A stretch of 64,000 nt of DNA from Micavibrio sp. (lineage in GTDB: Bacteria > Pseudomonadota > Alphaproteobacteria > Micavibrionales > Micavibrionaceae). The stretch spans positions 1 through 64,000 of the forward strand of contig JAPJQV010000002.1 in NCBI GenBank assembly GCA_030824965.1, written 5' to 3'. Shown piece after piece: positions 14,955-23,971 of the stretch (positions are counted from its first letter, which is position 1; every line of letters begins with the position of its first letter). Below the pieces are notes generated by a model. It worked only from the letters and a program-made list of their open reading frames with translations, was not told the origin of the DNA and ran no database searches. A program made the position numbers and the translations under genes.

Positions 14955-17900
14955 CTATTTAATGACGACTTTTTCATCTTCATAGACCATGTCGGTCCCT
15001 CTCTGAAGAGACGGATATTGGACCTGTAGCATAAAGGGCGTGCTGGAGATTTCGACTTGTTTGATATCCACGGACCGATCCATGACCTTAACCTTATCAA
15101 GCCCGACGACATAGTTTTCGAAATCCCGCACTGGGGCCGTAGGCTTAGGAGATGCCACTGGCGGTGAAGGTGGCGGGACAGGCTTCATGACACCCGGATC
15201 ATTTACAAAAGCGGTACTGAAAATATACCGGTTACCCGAAGGAACTGCTGAGGGAGAAAGACTTGAATAGGTTTCGCCGAAGATCGCGTCCTCACCCGGC
15301 GTCAGGCCGCCCCTTGTATTCAGCCCTGGATCGGCAGAATAAACCAACCAGCGTCCGCCGCCTGATATGCTGAATAAATTCGCCCCATAACTATTGATAA
15401 AATTACCGCCGGATGCCAGAACGGCCGCATTGCCGGAGCCTGTCGTCGTGATCGTACCCTTTGTCGTGATATCCTTGCCCGCCCCGCTTTGCAGAAACAC
15501 TGTACGGCCTGAAACTGTATTCACCGTGATTGCGTCAGGCGATGTATAGGAAAGATCATTCCCCGCATGAAGATTCAGCTCTCCGCCATTTGGATCAATC
15601 AATATATTGGACAGGGTCAAGTCATGTCCCGCATTGAGAGAAACATCAAAGGAAGCATTGGAAGAATGGATATCATACGAACTTGTGATGTCGTTATCTG
15701 CATTGAGCGTTAGCAGGGACATTCCTGAACCTGTTTTGTTAATAGAGCCTGTAATTGTAATGTCGCCAGTCTGGAACCAGGTTACGCCGGCATTGGCGAA
15801 GAAATCACGGCTGCCCAATGTCAGCCCAGCCAGATTGATATTATCTCCGCTCAAGTCGACAGAGTAATTTAAACCCGACAGATCCCAATTACCGACATCA
15901 ATATCTCCGGCCCCGTTTTGATAGTCCCCGATATTTAGCCGATTGACTTCGAATTTTCCAAGCTCGGCGGTTGTCAGGTTTAGTAAACCAACACCTCCAG
16001 CCAAGCCTATGCTTGTTGAAGCCGTACGCGGCATGATATCGACTGAAGATGATGTTTTGATAAGGCCGCTTTGAAGATCGATTGTATCAAGATTAAATTT
16101 AATATTTCCGGTTGCCCCGGCCCCGCCAAGCAGACTTGTACCCTGCATTTCAAAATCCGAAGTCTGTGTCCCGGTTACAGCCTGTATAGCAGTTAGAGAA
16201 ATATCCGCGTCGCCTGAAGAAGTAATTTCGCCATTATTTAATCTGATCCCTGCATTTCCGCCGCCATTCGTAATATAGCTTCTGCCTTGTCCTGTGACTT
16301 CGATATCGCCATCGACTGTTTGCAAAACGGCATTTTCGAGAAAGAAACCAAAATTGGAATCTTCCGAGCCAGCCCCGCCAAGCCCATTGATACTAATCTT
16401 AGCGGCATTCGTTCCGGTTCCCGTCGATTCAACCAACGAATTTTTAACCGATACGCCCATATTGGAGCCGGAATAATTGGTTGCGGCCGCGTTACCTGTT
16501 CCCGACAGATAAATATCGCCATAACCTGAGCGTATCAGGGAGCTGCCGACAATTTCCAGGCCTATGTTAAAAAACCCAGAAGAAGAAGCGCCAATTCCTT
16601 CGATTGATATGTCTCCGGCACTTGGGCCGGTGCCGGTAGACTCGATTGTCGCATTATCAATTTGAATACCTAAATTGACGGACCCCCCACTATTCGTTCC
16701 GCCATGGCCCTTCAGTTCAATCTCGCCGGTTTCGGTCGTTATTAAAGAAGTACCATAAAACCATATACCAAAATTCCCGCTGTCCCCAGTTCCACCCTCT
16801 CCGTTTATACGAACCGCTCCGGAACTCGTTTCCAATGTGCTGCCAACAATCAAAACACCCTTAAGGCTATGTAGATTCGGATCAAGATCAGAACCGTGAC
16901 CATTTAGAATGATATCTCCGGCTCCTGTCGATATGGTTGAACTGCCGAGATTAATTCCATTGATGTAAGATGCCGATCCCCATGCAGCCATATCATCGGC
17001 GCCCGTTCCATCACCGTTACCTAAAATTCCGTCCGCGCCGCCTACTGTCCCTGAGCCGCCCCCTGCAACGAAATAACCGTTATTCGTATCAAACTGGACT
17101 CCCTGAAACAGGATGGCACCATCATGATTGGCATCCCTGTCCGCATTGAAAACAAGATTCAACTTATCGCCAGTCCCCGATGATCCTATTGTAACCGTAT
17201 CTAAAAATATATTACGATCAGCTTGTAATGTTAGCGTTGCACTACCACCTGATGTTTTCTGGATTGTCGTACCCCAGCCAAAGATAATATCTCCCGCTTC
17301 GGTGCCGGCTGGATTGCTGGTCGTAATGGTAACATCGTTACCTGCGTTCAAAGCCGCTTCGATACTTCCTGCAAAGATCTCGTAAGAGTCAGAGGTTGGA
17401 TTGACCGTTCCCCCTCCGACATTATTCCCCGACCAGCCATAGATATATACGTTCGAGGGATCGAGAAGCCATGAGCCTGCAAGGCCGTTGGTGGCGGAGG
17501 CATCCACATCGCCGGATACGCCGAGATTGATCTTACCCGAGGTTTCGACGAAGCCGCCATCACCGGATATGTAACCGCCCTTCGCTTCGATCTTGCCGTC
17601 GAACTTCGTCGAGTCATCGGCCCAGACGATAACTTTGCCGCCCTTGCCTGTCTCGCCCGTTGCATTTGCCTTTATCTTCGCGGTTTTTGTGATGGTTGTT
17701 TTATTGGCGGTTTTCGTTGTGCCTTTACCCTGATAATCGCCGCCGACCAAAATAGTGCCACCGCCTGTTTTGCCGGAAGCGTCGAGCGTTCCCGATACTT
17801 GCGTATTCGCACCCTCTAAAACAATCCTGCCGCCTTCCGCCGTCACCGAAGCCACATTAATGATGCCCGATGTATTGATGACCGTATTGACGATATCTTT

Positions 17901-18650
17901 CGCCCCCGATGCTGTAAGCGTTACGATGCCGCCTTCCGCGTTGATCGCTCCCGTATTCTCGACCAGGGCGTCTGTCAGGTTCTTTCCGGCGGCGAGTTCG
18001 ACAAGCCCATCACCGTACAGATCGACCGTTGCTTCATCGCCTGCGGCAAGCGTAACTTTCCCCAGTTTCGCATTAATGACGCCGTGATTTTTGACAGTCG
18101 GGGAAACAAACGCGGCAAGCCCGGCGTCTCTTACCGAGATCGTGCCGTGATTGACGATCGCGCCGCCTGTATCGGCGCCCGTGATTTTAAGCTGGCCCGA
18201 ATCCATAAAAGCGCGATCATCGATATTGCCCGTCGAGGCCACGATACCGCCGACATCGACGCGGGAATTCTGGCCGAAAATCACACCGTTGCGGTCAAGT
18301 ACCACGATCTTGCCATTGGCTTTGAGCGTACCCATAATCTGGGTCGGGTCGATCCCTTTACCCACTACGCGGTTGACCGCGATGGCGTTCGAAGAATTCT
18401 GGTGAAACTGCGTTGTCGCCTGCTCACCGATATTAAAGCTGTTCCAGTTGATAACCGCCTTGTCCGTATTTTGCTGAACATGAAGCTCGTTGGGCTTCGA
18501 ATAATCGAAATTCGCGCTGCCGCCCACCACAACCCCGCCTTCAGGCAAGGCGTTCGCATCCAGCGCATGGGCCGGCATCCCCTGCAACGTCGTACTCAGG
18601 CATAAAAGACTAAAAAGAAGTTGTTTGGAAAAAATTCCCCTTTTAGACAT
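14955..18650 (-). CDS. Filamentous-haemagglutinin-like TPS exoprotein (copy B), 1231 aa
   Basis: Same architecture as copy A: signal peptide, TPS domain with DRNGVIFG, long beta-helix, proline linker (PPPSPPVASPKPTAP) and the conserved tail DFENYVVGLDKVKVMDR...VYEDEKVVIK. From about residue 400 the passenger is unrelated in detail to copy A, with repeats of the type GSGDI.L.G.G....G, while the last 180 residues are again closely similar. A recent duplication or gene conversion kept both ends alike and left the exposed centre variable. No TpsB transporter gene is in the window. About 285 bp of AT-rich sequence upstream should hold the promoter. Confidence 0.9.
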   Translation of the reverse strand: MSKRGIFSKQLLFSLLCLSTTLQGMPAHALDANALPEGGVVVGGSANFDYSKPNELHVQQNTDKAVINWNSFNIGEQATTQFHQNSSNAIAVNRVVGKGIDPTQIMGTLKANGKIVVLDRNGVIFGQNSRVDVGGIVASTGNIDDRAFMDSGQLKITGADTGGAIVNHGTISVRDAGLAAFVSPTVKNHGVINAKLGKVTLAAGDEATVDLYGDGLVELAAGKNLTDALVENTGAINAEGGIVTLTASGAKDIVNTVINTSGIINVASVTAEGGRIVLEGANTQVSGTLDASGKTGGGTILVGGDYQGKGTTKTANKTTITKTAKIKANATGETGKGGKVIVWADDSTKFDGKIEAKGGYISGDGGFVETSGKINLGVSGDVDASATNGLAGSWLLDPSNVYIYGWSGNNVGGGTVNPTSDSYEIFAGSIEAALNAGNDVTITTSNPAGTEAGDIIFGWGTTIQKTSGGSATLTLQADRNIFLDTVTIGSSGTGDKLNLVFNADRDANHDGAILFQGVQFDTNNGYFVAGGGSGTVGGADGILGNGDGTGADDMAAWGSASYINGINLGSSTISTGAGDIILNGHGSDLDPNLHSLKGVLIVGSTLETSSGAVRINGEGGTGDSGNFGIWFYGTSLITTETGEIELKGHGGTNSGGSVNLGIQIDNATIESTGTGPSAGDISIEGIGASSSGFFNIGLEIVGSSLIRSGYGDIYLSGTGNAAATNYSGSNMGVSVKNSLVESTGTGTNAAKISINGLGGAGSEDSNFGFFLENAVLQTVDGDIEVTGQGRSYITNGGGNAGIRLNNGEITSSGDADISLTAIQAVTGTQTSDFEMQGTSLLGGAGATGNIKFNLDTIDLQSGLIKTSSSVDIMPRTASTSIGLAGGVGLLNLTTAELGKFEVNRLNIGDYQNGAGDIDVGNWDLSGLNYSVDLSGDNINLAGLTLGSRDFFANAGVTWFQTGDITITGSINKTGSGMSLLTLNADNDITSSYDIHSSNASFDVSLNAGHDLTLSNILIDPNGGELNLHAGNDLSYTSPDAITVNTVSGRTVFLQSGAGKDITTKGTITTTGSGNAAVLASGGNFINSYGANLFSISGGGRWLVYSADPGLNTRGGLTPGEDAIFGETYSSLSPSAVPSGNRYIFSTAFVNDPGVMKPVPPPSPPVASPKPTAPVRDFENYVVGLDKVKVMDRSVDIKQVEISSTPFMLQVQYPSLQRGTDMVYEDEKVVIK
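17452..18611 (-). repeat. 1.16-kb near-identical repeat, copy in exoprotein B
   Basis: Partner of 13681-14840 in direct orientation. Differences cluster at the ends, for example around the Ala-Leu-Glu/Asp-Ala-Asn signal cleavage site. Homologous recombination between the two would delete one passenger and fuse the genes. Confidence 0.9.
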
Positions 18651-18860
18651 ATTTAATGTTTAGGCCTCACAGCTAAAGAAATTCTTAACAAGCATGGCTA
18701 TAACAAAATAAAATTTTAATAATAATAATCGCTAATATAATCACCTCTTTAAAAATATAAACAAGTTGCCGTGCAAAAACCGAGTAGGATTATGATAGCT
18801 GCGTCCGTCAGCTTTCATACGAGATTCTTGGCTACAGCTTCTAATCCGTCCAGCATACCT

Positions 18861-18875
18861 GAACAAAAGCCGAAC
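18861..18875 (+). promoter_or_regulatory. LexA box upstream of uvrA (GAAC-N7-GAAC)
   Basis: GAAC at 18861-18864 and 18872-18875 with a 7-base spacer, 60 bp before the uvrA start. It matches the alphaproteobacterial LexA operator exactly. uvrA is a classical SOS gene, which supports the reading of the other boxes in this window. Confidence 0.85.
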
Positions 18876-18935
18876 ATTCTTCTGGATTTTTACTCTTGTC
18901 GTTCCATATAAATGAATCAACGAATTAGGGACTAT

Positions 18936-21806
18936 ATGGCACTTAAAACGATTTCAATCCGCGGCGCGCGGGAGCATAATTTAAAAAACATCAATGTAGA
19001 TATTCCCCGCGATACGCTGACGGTGATTACAGGCCTGTCAGGTTCGGGGAAATCGTCCCTCGCTTTCGATACCATCTATGCCGAAGGCCAGCGCCGATAC
19101 GTTGAATCCCTTTCCGCCTATGCCCGCCAGTTTTTGCAGTTGATGCAAAAGCCGGATATGGATTCCATCGAAGGCCTGTCCCCTGCTATCTCTATCGAAC
19201 AAAAAACGACATCAAAAAATCCGCGCTCGACCGTCGGCACGGTGACCGAGATTTACGATTATATGCGTCTTCTCTGGGCAAGGGTCGGCGTTCCCTATTC
19301 TCCGGCCACGGGACTTCCCATCGAAAGCCAGACGATTTCACAAATGGTCGACCGCGTGAAAATGATGGGCGATGGTACAAGGCTTTACATTATGGCCCCT
19401 ATCGTACGCGGGCGCAAAGGCGAGTTCAAAAAGGAATTGCGCGAATTACAGGCCAAGGGTTTTCAGCGGGCCAAGATCAATGGCACGATTTACGAACTGA
19501 CCGAAGCGCCGACGCTCGATAAGAAATTCAAGCATGATATCGATATTATCGTCGACCGTCTGGTCTTGCGCGACGATCTGGGTAACCGTTTGGCGGACTC
19601 GATTGAGACCGCAGCAAGACTGGCAGACGGTTTGCTGGTCGTCGAAAACGCCGATAACGGCGAGCGGCAATTATTCAGCGAGAAATTTGCATGTCCGGTT
19701 TCCGGCTTTACAATCCCCGAGATCGAGCCGCGCCTGTTCTCGTTCAACTCACCGCATGGCGCGTGCCCGCATTGCGATGGACTGGGGCAGGAAATGTATA
19801 TGGACCCTGAACTGGTTGTGCCGGATCAGGAAAAATCCATTGCCGAAGGGGCAGTTGAGCCGTGGTCGAAGTCGTTCTCCAAATATTACATGCAGACTTT
19901 GGAATCGGTCGCCAAAGCCTATAAAGCCAGTATTCACAAACCATGGTCGGAACTCGATGAAAAAGTTCAGACGGCCATTATCTATGGCACCGAAGATAAG
20001 GAAATCACTTTTCATTATGATGAAGGGTCACGTTCTTATAAAACGACAAAGCCTTTCGAAGGCGTTATTCCAAATATGGAGCGCCGGATCAAGGAAAGCG
20101 ACAGTCAAAGCCAGATCGACGAGCTTTCAAAATATCAGCAATCCGCCCCTTGCGAAGAATGTAAAGGCGCGCGATTAAAACCGGAAGCACTCTCTGTCAA
20201 AATCAACAAAAAACATATTTCAGATGCGACAGAGATGTCGATTGCCGATGCGCAAAAATGGTTTGGTAACCTATCAAACTCTATGACGCGCCAGCAAGCC
20301 GAGATCGCAGCGCGCATTCTAAAAGAAATAAATGAACGCCTGACTTTCCTTGTCAATGTCGGGCTTGATTATCTGACGCTTTCCCGCGCATCGGCGACTT
20401 TGTCGGGCGGCGAGTCACAGCGTATCCGCCTTGCCTCGCAAATCGGCTCCGGCCTTACCGGCGTTATGTATGTTCTGGATGAGCCCTCTATCGGCCTGCA
20501 CCAGCGCGACAATAACCGGCTTCTCGATACGTTGAAACATTTGCGCGATATTGGCAATACGGTATTGGTCGTCGAGCATGACGAAGACGCGATCCGCATG
20601 GCCGATTACTTGATCGATATGGGTCCCGGCGCAGGGATTCATGGTGGTCAGGTCATCGCCAGCGGCACGCCGGAACAGGTTTTCAAAAACAAGCAGAGCG
20701 TCACTGCGCAATACATGACGGGCAAGAAATTTATTCCGATACCTGCCGAGCGCCGCAAAGGAAAGATGCAGGGCAAGAAAGCGCAGACGATTAAGATCGT
20801 CAATGCGCATGGTAATAATTTAAAAAACGTCACGGTCGATATCCCGCTTGGAACGTTTACTTGTATCACCGGCGTTTCCGGCTCGGGTAAATCGACATTC
20901 ACGATAGATACATTATATAAGGCCGCATCAAAGAAGCTTATGAAATCGCATGAGCATCCCGCACCTCACGACCGCATCGAAGGTTTGGAATTTCTCGACA
21001 AAGTTATCGATATCGACCAAAGCCCGATTGGGCGTACGCCGCGCTCCAACCCGGCGACATATACAGGATGCTTCACCCCTATTCGTGATTGGTATTCAAA
21101 TCTTCCTGAATCGAAAGCTCGCGGTTATGGTCCCGGCCGATTTTCGTTTAACGTCAAAGGCGGACGCTGCGAAGCCTGTCAGGGCGACGGCGTGATCAAG
21201 ATCGAGATGCACTTCCTGCCTGATGTTTATGTCACCTGCGAAACCTGTGAAGGCCGCCGTTACAACCGTGAAACGCTGGAAGTGAAATATAAAGAGCGCT
21301 CGATTTCGGATGTTCTCGATATGCCGATCGAAGAAGCGGCGGAATTTTTCAAGGCCGTGCCGTCGATTCGCGACAAGCTGGAAACCATGAAACAGGTCGG
21401 CCTTGATTACATCAAGGTCGGACAAGCCGCGACAACGCTTTCGGGCGGTGAAGCGCAACGCGTGAAACTTTCGAAAGAACTGTCCAAACGCGCCACCGGC
21501 CAGACGCTATATATTCTCGATGAACCAACCACAGGCCTGCACTTTGAAGATGTGAGAAAACTTCTGGAGGTTTTGCAGCGCCTTGTTGATCAGGGCAATA
21601 CGATTGTCGTGATCGAGCATAATCTGGACGTTATCAAAACGGCGGACTGGATCATCGATATCGGCCCCGAAGGCGGCTCCGGCGGCGGACAAGTCATTGC
21701 GACCGGCACACCGGAAGAGATCGTTAAAGTGAAAGACAGCTATACGGGACAGTATCTAAAGCCGTTACTCAAAGAAGCCGCATCGCGCAAACAGGCGGCG
21801 GAATAG
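18936..21806 (+). CDS. uvrA: UvrABC excinuclease subunit A
   Basis: 956 aa from the ATG at 18936, preceded by TTAGGGA; an ATG at 18912 would add 8 residues. UvrA is the damage-sensing ATPase of nucleotide excision repair and loads UvrB onto lesions. Walker A motifs are GLSGSGKSS (residues 33-41) and GVSGSGKST in the second half; ABC signatures are LSGGESQR and LSGGEAQR; zinc-module cysteine pairs appear as CPHCDG, CEECKG, CEACQG and CETCEG. All are intact. A LexA box lies upstream, and the gene faces away from the TPS genes. Confidence 0.98.
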   Translation: MALKTISIRGAREHNLKNINVDIPRDTLTVITGLSGSGKSSLAFDTIYAEGQRRYVESLSAYARQFLQLMQKPDMDSIEGLSPAISIEQKTTSKNPRSTVGTVTEIYDYMRLLWARVGVPYSPATGLPIESQTISQMVDRVKMMGDGTRLYIMAPIVRGRKGEFKKELRELQAKGFQRAKINGTIYELTEAPTLDKKFKHDIDIIVDRLVLRDDLGNRLADSIETAARLADGLLVVENADNGERQLFSEKFACPVSGFTIPEIEPRLFSFNSPHGACPHCDGLGQEMYMDPELVVPDQEKSIAEGAVEPWSKSFSKYYMQTLESVAKAYKASIHKPWSELDEKVQTAIIYGTEDKEITFHYDEGSRSYKTTKPFEGVIPNMERRIKESDSQSQIDELSKYQQSAPCEECKGARLKPEALSVKINKKHISDATEMSIADAQKWFGNLSNSMTRQQAEIAARILKEINERLTFLVNVGLDYLTLSRASATLSGGESQRIRLASQIGSGLTGVMYVLDEPSIGLHQRDNNRLLDTLKHLRDIGNTVLVVEHDEDAIRMADYLIDMGPGAGIHGGQVIASGTPEQVFKNKQSVTAQYMTGKKFIPIPAERRKGKMQGKKAQTIKIVNAHGNNLKNVTVDIPLGTFTCITGVSGSGKSTFTIDTLYKAASKKLMKSHEHPAPHDRIEGLEFLDKVIDIDQSPIGRTPRSNPATYTGCFTPIRDWYSNLPESKARGYGPGRFSFNVKGGRCEACQGDGVIKIEMHFLPDVYVTCETCEGRRYNRETLEVKYKERSISDVLDMPIEEAAEFFKAVPSIRDKLETMKQVGLDYIKVGQAATTLSGGEAQRVKLSKELSKRATGQTLYILDEPTTGLHFEDVRKLLEVLQRLVDQGNTIVVIEHNLDVIKTADWIIDIGPEGGSGGGQVIATGTPEEIVKVKDSYTGQYLKPLLKEAASRKQAAE

Positions 21807-21848
21807 CAAATTTGACAATACCCGCAGTAATTGTATAAATTCTGCACT

Positions 21849-22616
21849 ATGTCAAATTCACTGCGTACTGATAACATAGTGCCTATCGGCAAGGTTACAT
21901 TGCCATCGCATTTTCATGCAATTCAACAGCAATTATTGCAGGTTTTTGGACGAGCGGTTCTCCACGGAGGGTCTTTGAGAGATTATTATACAGGCCTTAA
22001 TACCCATAGGGATCTCGATTTCCATGTCAGGGAGGCCCGCCCCGGCTCTGTTGGCTCCGTATTTAAAGATTTTCTCGATCCCCATCAATCGTTTAAAAAA
22101 GATGAGGCGGCACGATTAAGTGAAGAATTCCAAGCGGCTACTGGAATGAAGCCTTTAAATTTGTCGAAAAGCAAACTATCGGCCAGAATGATTTGTGAAT
22201 GGAATGCAGAAGGTAAAAAAGAAACTCTGGATGTATCACTTCATTTCGGTATGCAAGAAAAAGATACAGCGGGTCTGAGGCGATATACGATCGGCAAGTC
22301 AAATGTTCCTTTTTGCGCTATCGCCATGGATGAAGAAAGCCGCGTTCAGGCTCATGCGCTTTTTGAAGATCATGCTGCGCAACGGATATACAGAATAAGG
22401 CCGGATATCCCGTTCAAGAAGAAACTTAATACACTCGTCCACTATGAAAAGATAAAAAGAAAATACCCTGATCTGAAACTTGAGACAGATATCCATTCAT
22501 TCTGCAAAGCCGGATATTCCCTTGACGCCGAATTTTTTACAAAGTTAAGGTACGCTTATCAGGCAGGAAAAGGGATAGCAAGTGGAGCCTCTGCATTTTT
22601 AAGACCTTTTCTTTAA
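21849..22616 (+). CDS. Nucleotidyltransferase-fold protein, 255 aa
   Basis: The segment HGGSLRDYYTGLNTHRDLDFHV (about residues 39-60) has the GG-x-RD then DxD pattern of the polymerase-beta/poly(A) polymerase head. Beyond it there are basic helices and a fold-like C-terminal half, but no RNA-binding domain I can name. The enzyme may transfer a nucleotide to a protein, RNA or small molecule; substrate unknown. Start chosen at MSNSLRTD (21849) because the earlier in-frame codons are not ATG-proximal to a ribosome site. It sits 43 bp after uvrA and just before a glutathione transferase gene on the same strand. Confidence 0.6.
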   Translation: MSNSLRTDNIVPIGKVTLPSHFHAIQQQLLQVFGRAVLHGGSLRDYYTGLNTHRDLDFHVREARPGSVGSVFKDFLDPHQSFKKDEAARLSEEFQAATGMKPLNLSKSKLSARMICEWNAEGKKETLDVSLHFGMQEKDTAGLRRYTIGKSNVPFCAIAMDEESRVQAHALFEDHAAQRIYRIRPDIPFKKKLNTLVHYEKIKRKYPDLKLETDIHSFCKAGYSLDAEFFTKLRYAYQAGKGIASGASAFLRPFL

Positions 22617-22640
22617 CTAACAAAGCTGTAAGTTGTCTCA

Positions 22641-23345
22641 ATGACACAACTTGAAAATTTCCCGATTACTTCCCGCTGGCCCGCGACAAGGCCTGATGAA
22701 ATACAGCTCTATTCATTGAATACGCCAAACGGCGTTAAAGTATCGATCATGCTGGAAGAAACCGGCCTGCCGTATGAAGCACATTTCATCGATATCATGA
22801 AAAATGAAACACACACGCCTGAATTTCTATCTTTAAATCCGAATGGAAAAATTCCGGCTATCATCGATCCGAATGGCCCGAACAGGCAGCCGATTGCGCT
22901 TTTTGAATCCGGAGCAATCCTTCTTTACCTGGCCGACAAAACAAAAGAATTCATTCCGTCCGATACGGCGCTTCGCTATGAAACCATCGAGTGGGTGTTT
23001 TTTCAGATGGCATCTATCGGCCCGATGTTCGGACAATTAGGCTTCTTCCATAAGTTCGCAGGTCGTGAATACGAAGATAAACGCCCTCTAGCGCGTTATC
23101 GTGATGAAAGTAAAAGACTGCTCGGCGTGATGAATACGCGCCTGAAAGGCCGCGACTGGATCATGGGCGATCAATATACGATTGCAGATATTTCCATGAT
23201 CGGCTGGGTGCGAAACTTAATCGGCTTTTACGAAGCGCGCGCTCTTGTTGGTTTCGATGATTTCAAATATGTCGCGTCATGGTTGGAACGCGGACTTGAC
23301 CGTCCAGCTGTTCAGCGTGGGCTTTACATTCCTGAACGCAGCTAA
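22641..23345 (+). CDS. Glutathione S-transferase family protein (YghU/YfcG-like)
   Basis: 234 aa. The N-terminal thioredoxin-like domain contains YSLNTPNGVKVSIMLEE, then LNPNGKIPAI with the cis-Pro, and FESGAILLYLA, the glutathione-binding loop. The all-helical C-terminal domain follows from about residue 95 (WVFFQMASIGPMFGQ). The Asn-containing TPNG start is typical of the bacterial Nu-class group including YghU and YfcG, which act as disulfide-bond reductases or peroxidases with glutathione. Soluble, cytoplasmic. The stop overlaps the end of the convergent gene by 4 bp. Confidence 0.92.
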   Translation: MTQLENFPITSRWPATRPDEIQLYSLNTPNGVKVSIMLEETGLPYEAHFIDIMKNETHTPEFLSLNPNGKIPAIIDPNGPNRQPIALFESGAILLYLADKTKEFIPSDTALRYETIEWVFFQMASIGPMFGQLGFFHKFAGREYEDKRPLARYRDESKRLLGVMNTRLKGRDWIMGDQYTIADISMIGWVRNLIGFYEARALVGFDDFKYVASWLERGLDRPAVQRGLYIPERS

Positions 23346-23815
23346 TCTCCAAAAGCTTTTTCGACAAGATTGTAAAACAGCTTCATCGTTTTAGGCAGTT
23401 CCTTACCCATGGAGCGACATACGCTTTTGTACCGGGCATCGGTAAGATTTTCCTTCAGAAAGGAAATCTCCTTTTCTAATTGGCTTTTTAATCGGGCAGA
23501 AAAATCGTCATAGGAAGGACATCTATTCTTAAAAATCATATCGCGATAAAAATCCGGTGATGTCAGGTATTCCTCAATTTCGTTTTGCATCAACCAACAT
23601 TCACTGGTTTTTCCAAACGATGCCATTAATTCGTTTAATAGACAGATCAGCGATACATCATTTCGCCTTACATCCGTATCATAGCTGCAATCGTATCGAC
23701 AGGAATCCGGGATAATTTTTTCGATTTTTACCGGCTGCTTGGATTTGAATATAATTTTTTCAAAAGACAATATGGTATGTCTCATATCATTCATGGTATG
23801 GCAATTTGCTCGCAT
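23342..23815 (-). CDS. Hypothetical protein, 157 aa
   Basis: Start taken at 23815 because AAGGGAGAAACATC precedes it; an upstream ATG at 23878 would add 21 residues and cover an inverted repeat. Predominantly helical and charged, with six or more cysteines including CRYDCSYD near residue 41 that could bind a metal, though the spacing matches no family I know. It is AT-rich compared with its neighbours. It diverges from the LuxR gene, with about 155 bp between the starts, and may be its target. Confidence 0.6.
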   Translation of the reverse strand: MRANCHTMNDMRHTILSFEKIIFKSKQPVKIEKIIPDSCRYDCSYDTDVRRNDVSLICLLNELMASFGKTSECWLMQNEIEEYLTSPDFYRDMIFKNRCPSYDDFSARLKSQLEKEISFLKENLTDARYKSVCRSMGKELPKTMKLFYNLVEKAFGD

Positions 23816-23861
23816 GATGTTTCTCCCTTTGCTTACTAGATAGCCCGATGCGAATAAAAGA

Positions 23862-23883
23862 AAATCATGCAATCGCATGATTT
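23862..23883. promoter_or_regulatory. Candidate operator between divergent genes
   Basis: AAATCATGC (23862-23870) and GCATGATTT (23875-23883) form a perfect 9-bp inverted repeat around AATC. It is central in the region between the unknown gene at 23815 and the LuxR gene at 23972. It is about the size of a lux-type box (20-22 bp) but not its canonical sequence. Confidence 0.45.
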
Positions 23884-23971
23884 GTATCAGTCGAAGCTAA
23901 TGTTTCAATGCGGCAAAATAATCTTTTCACTTTTAACATATATTGGATTAGTCTTCTATTAGGGGAAAATT

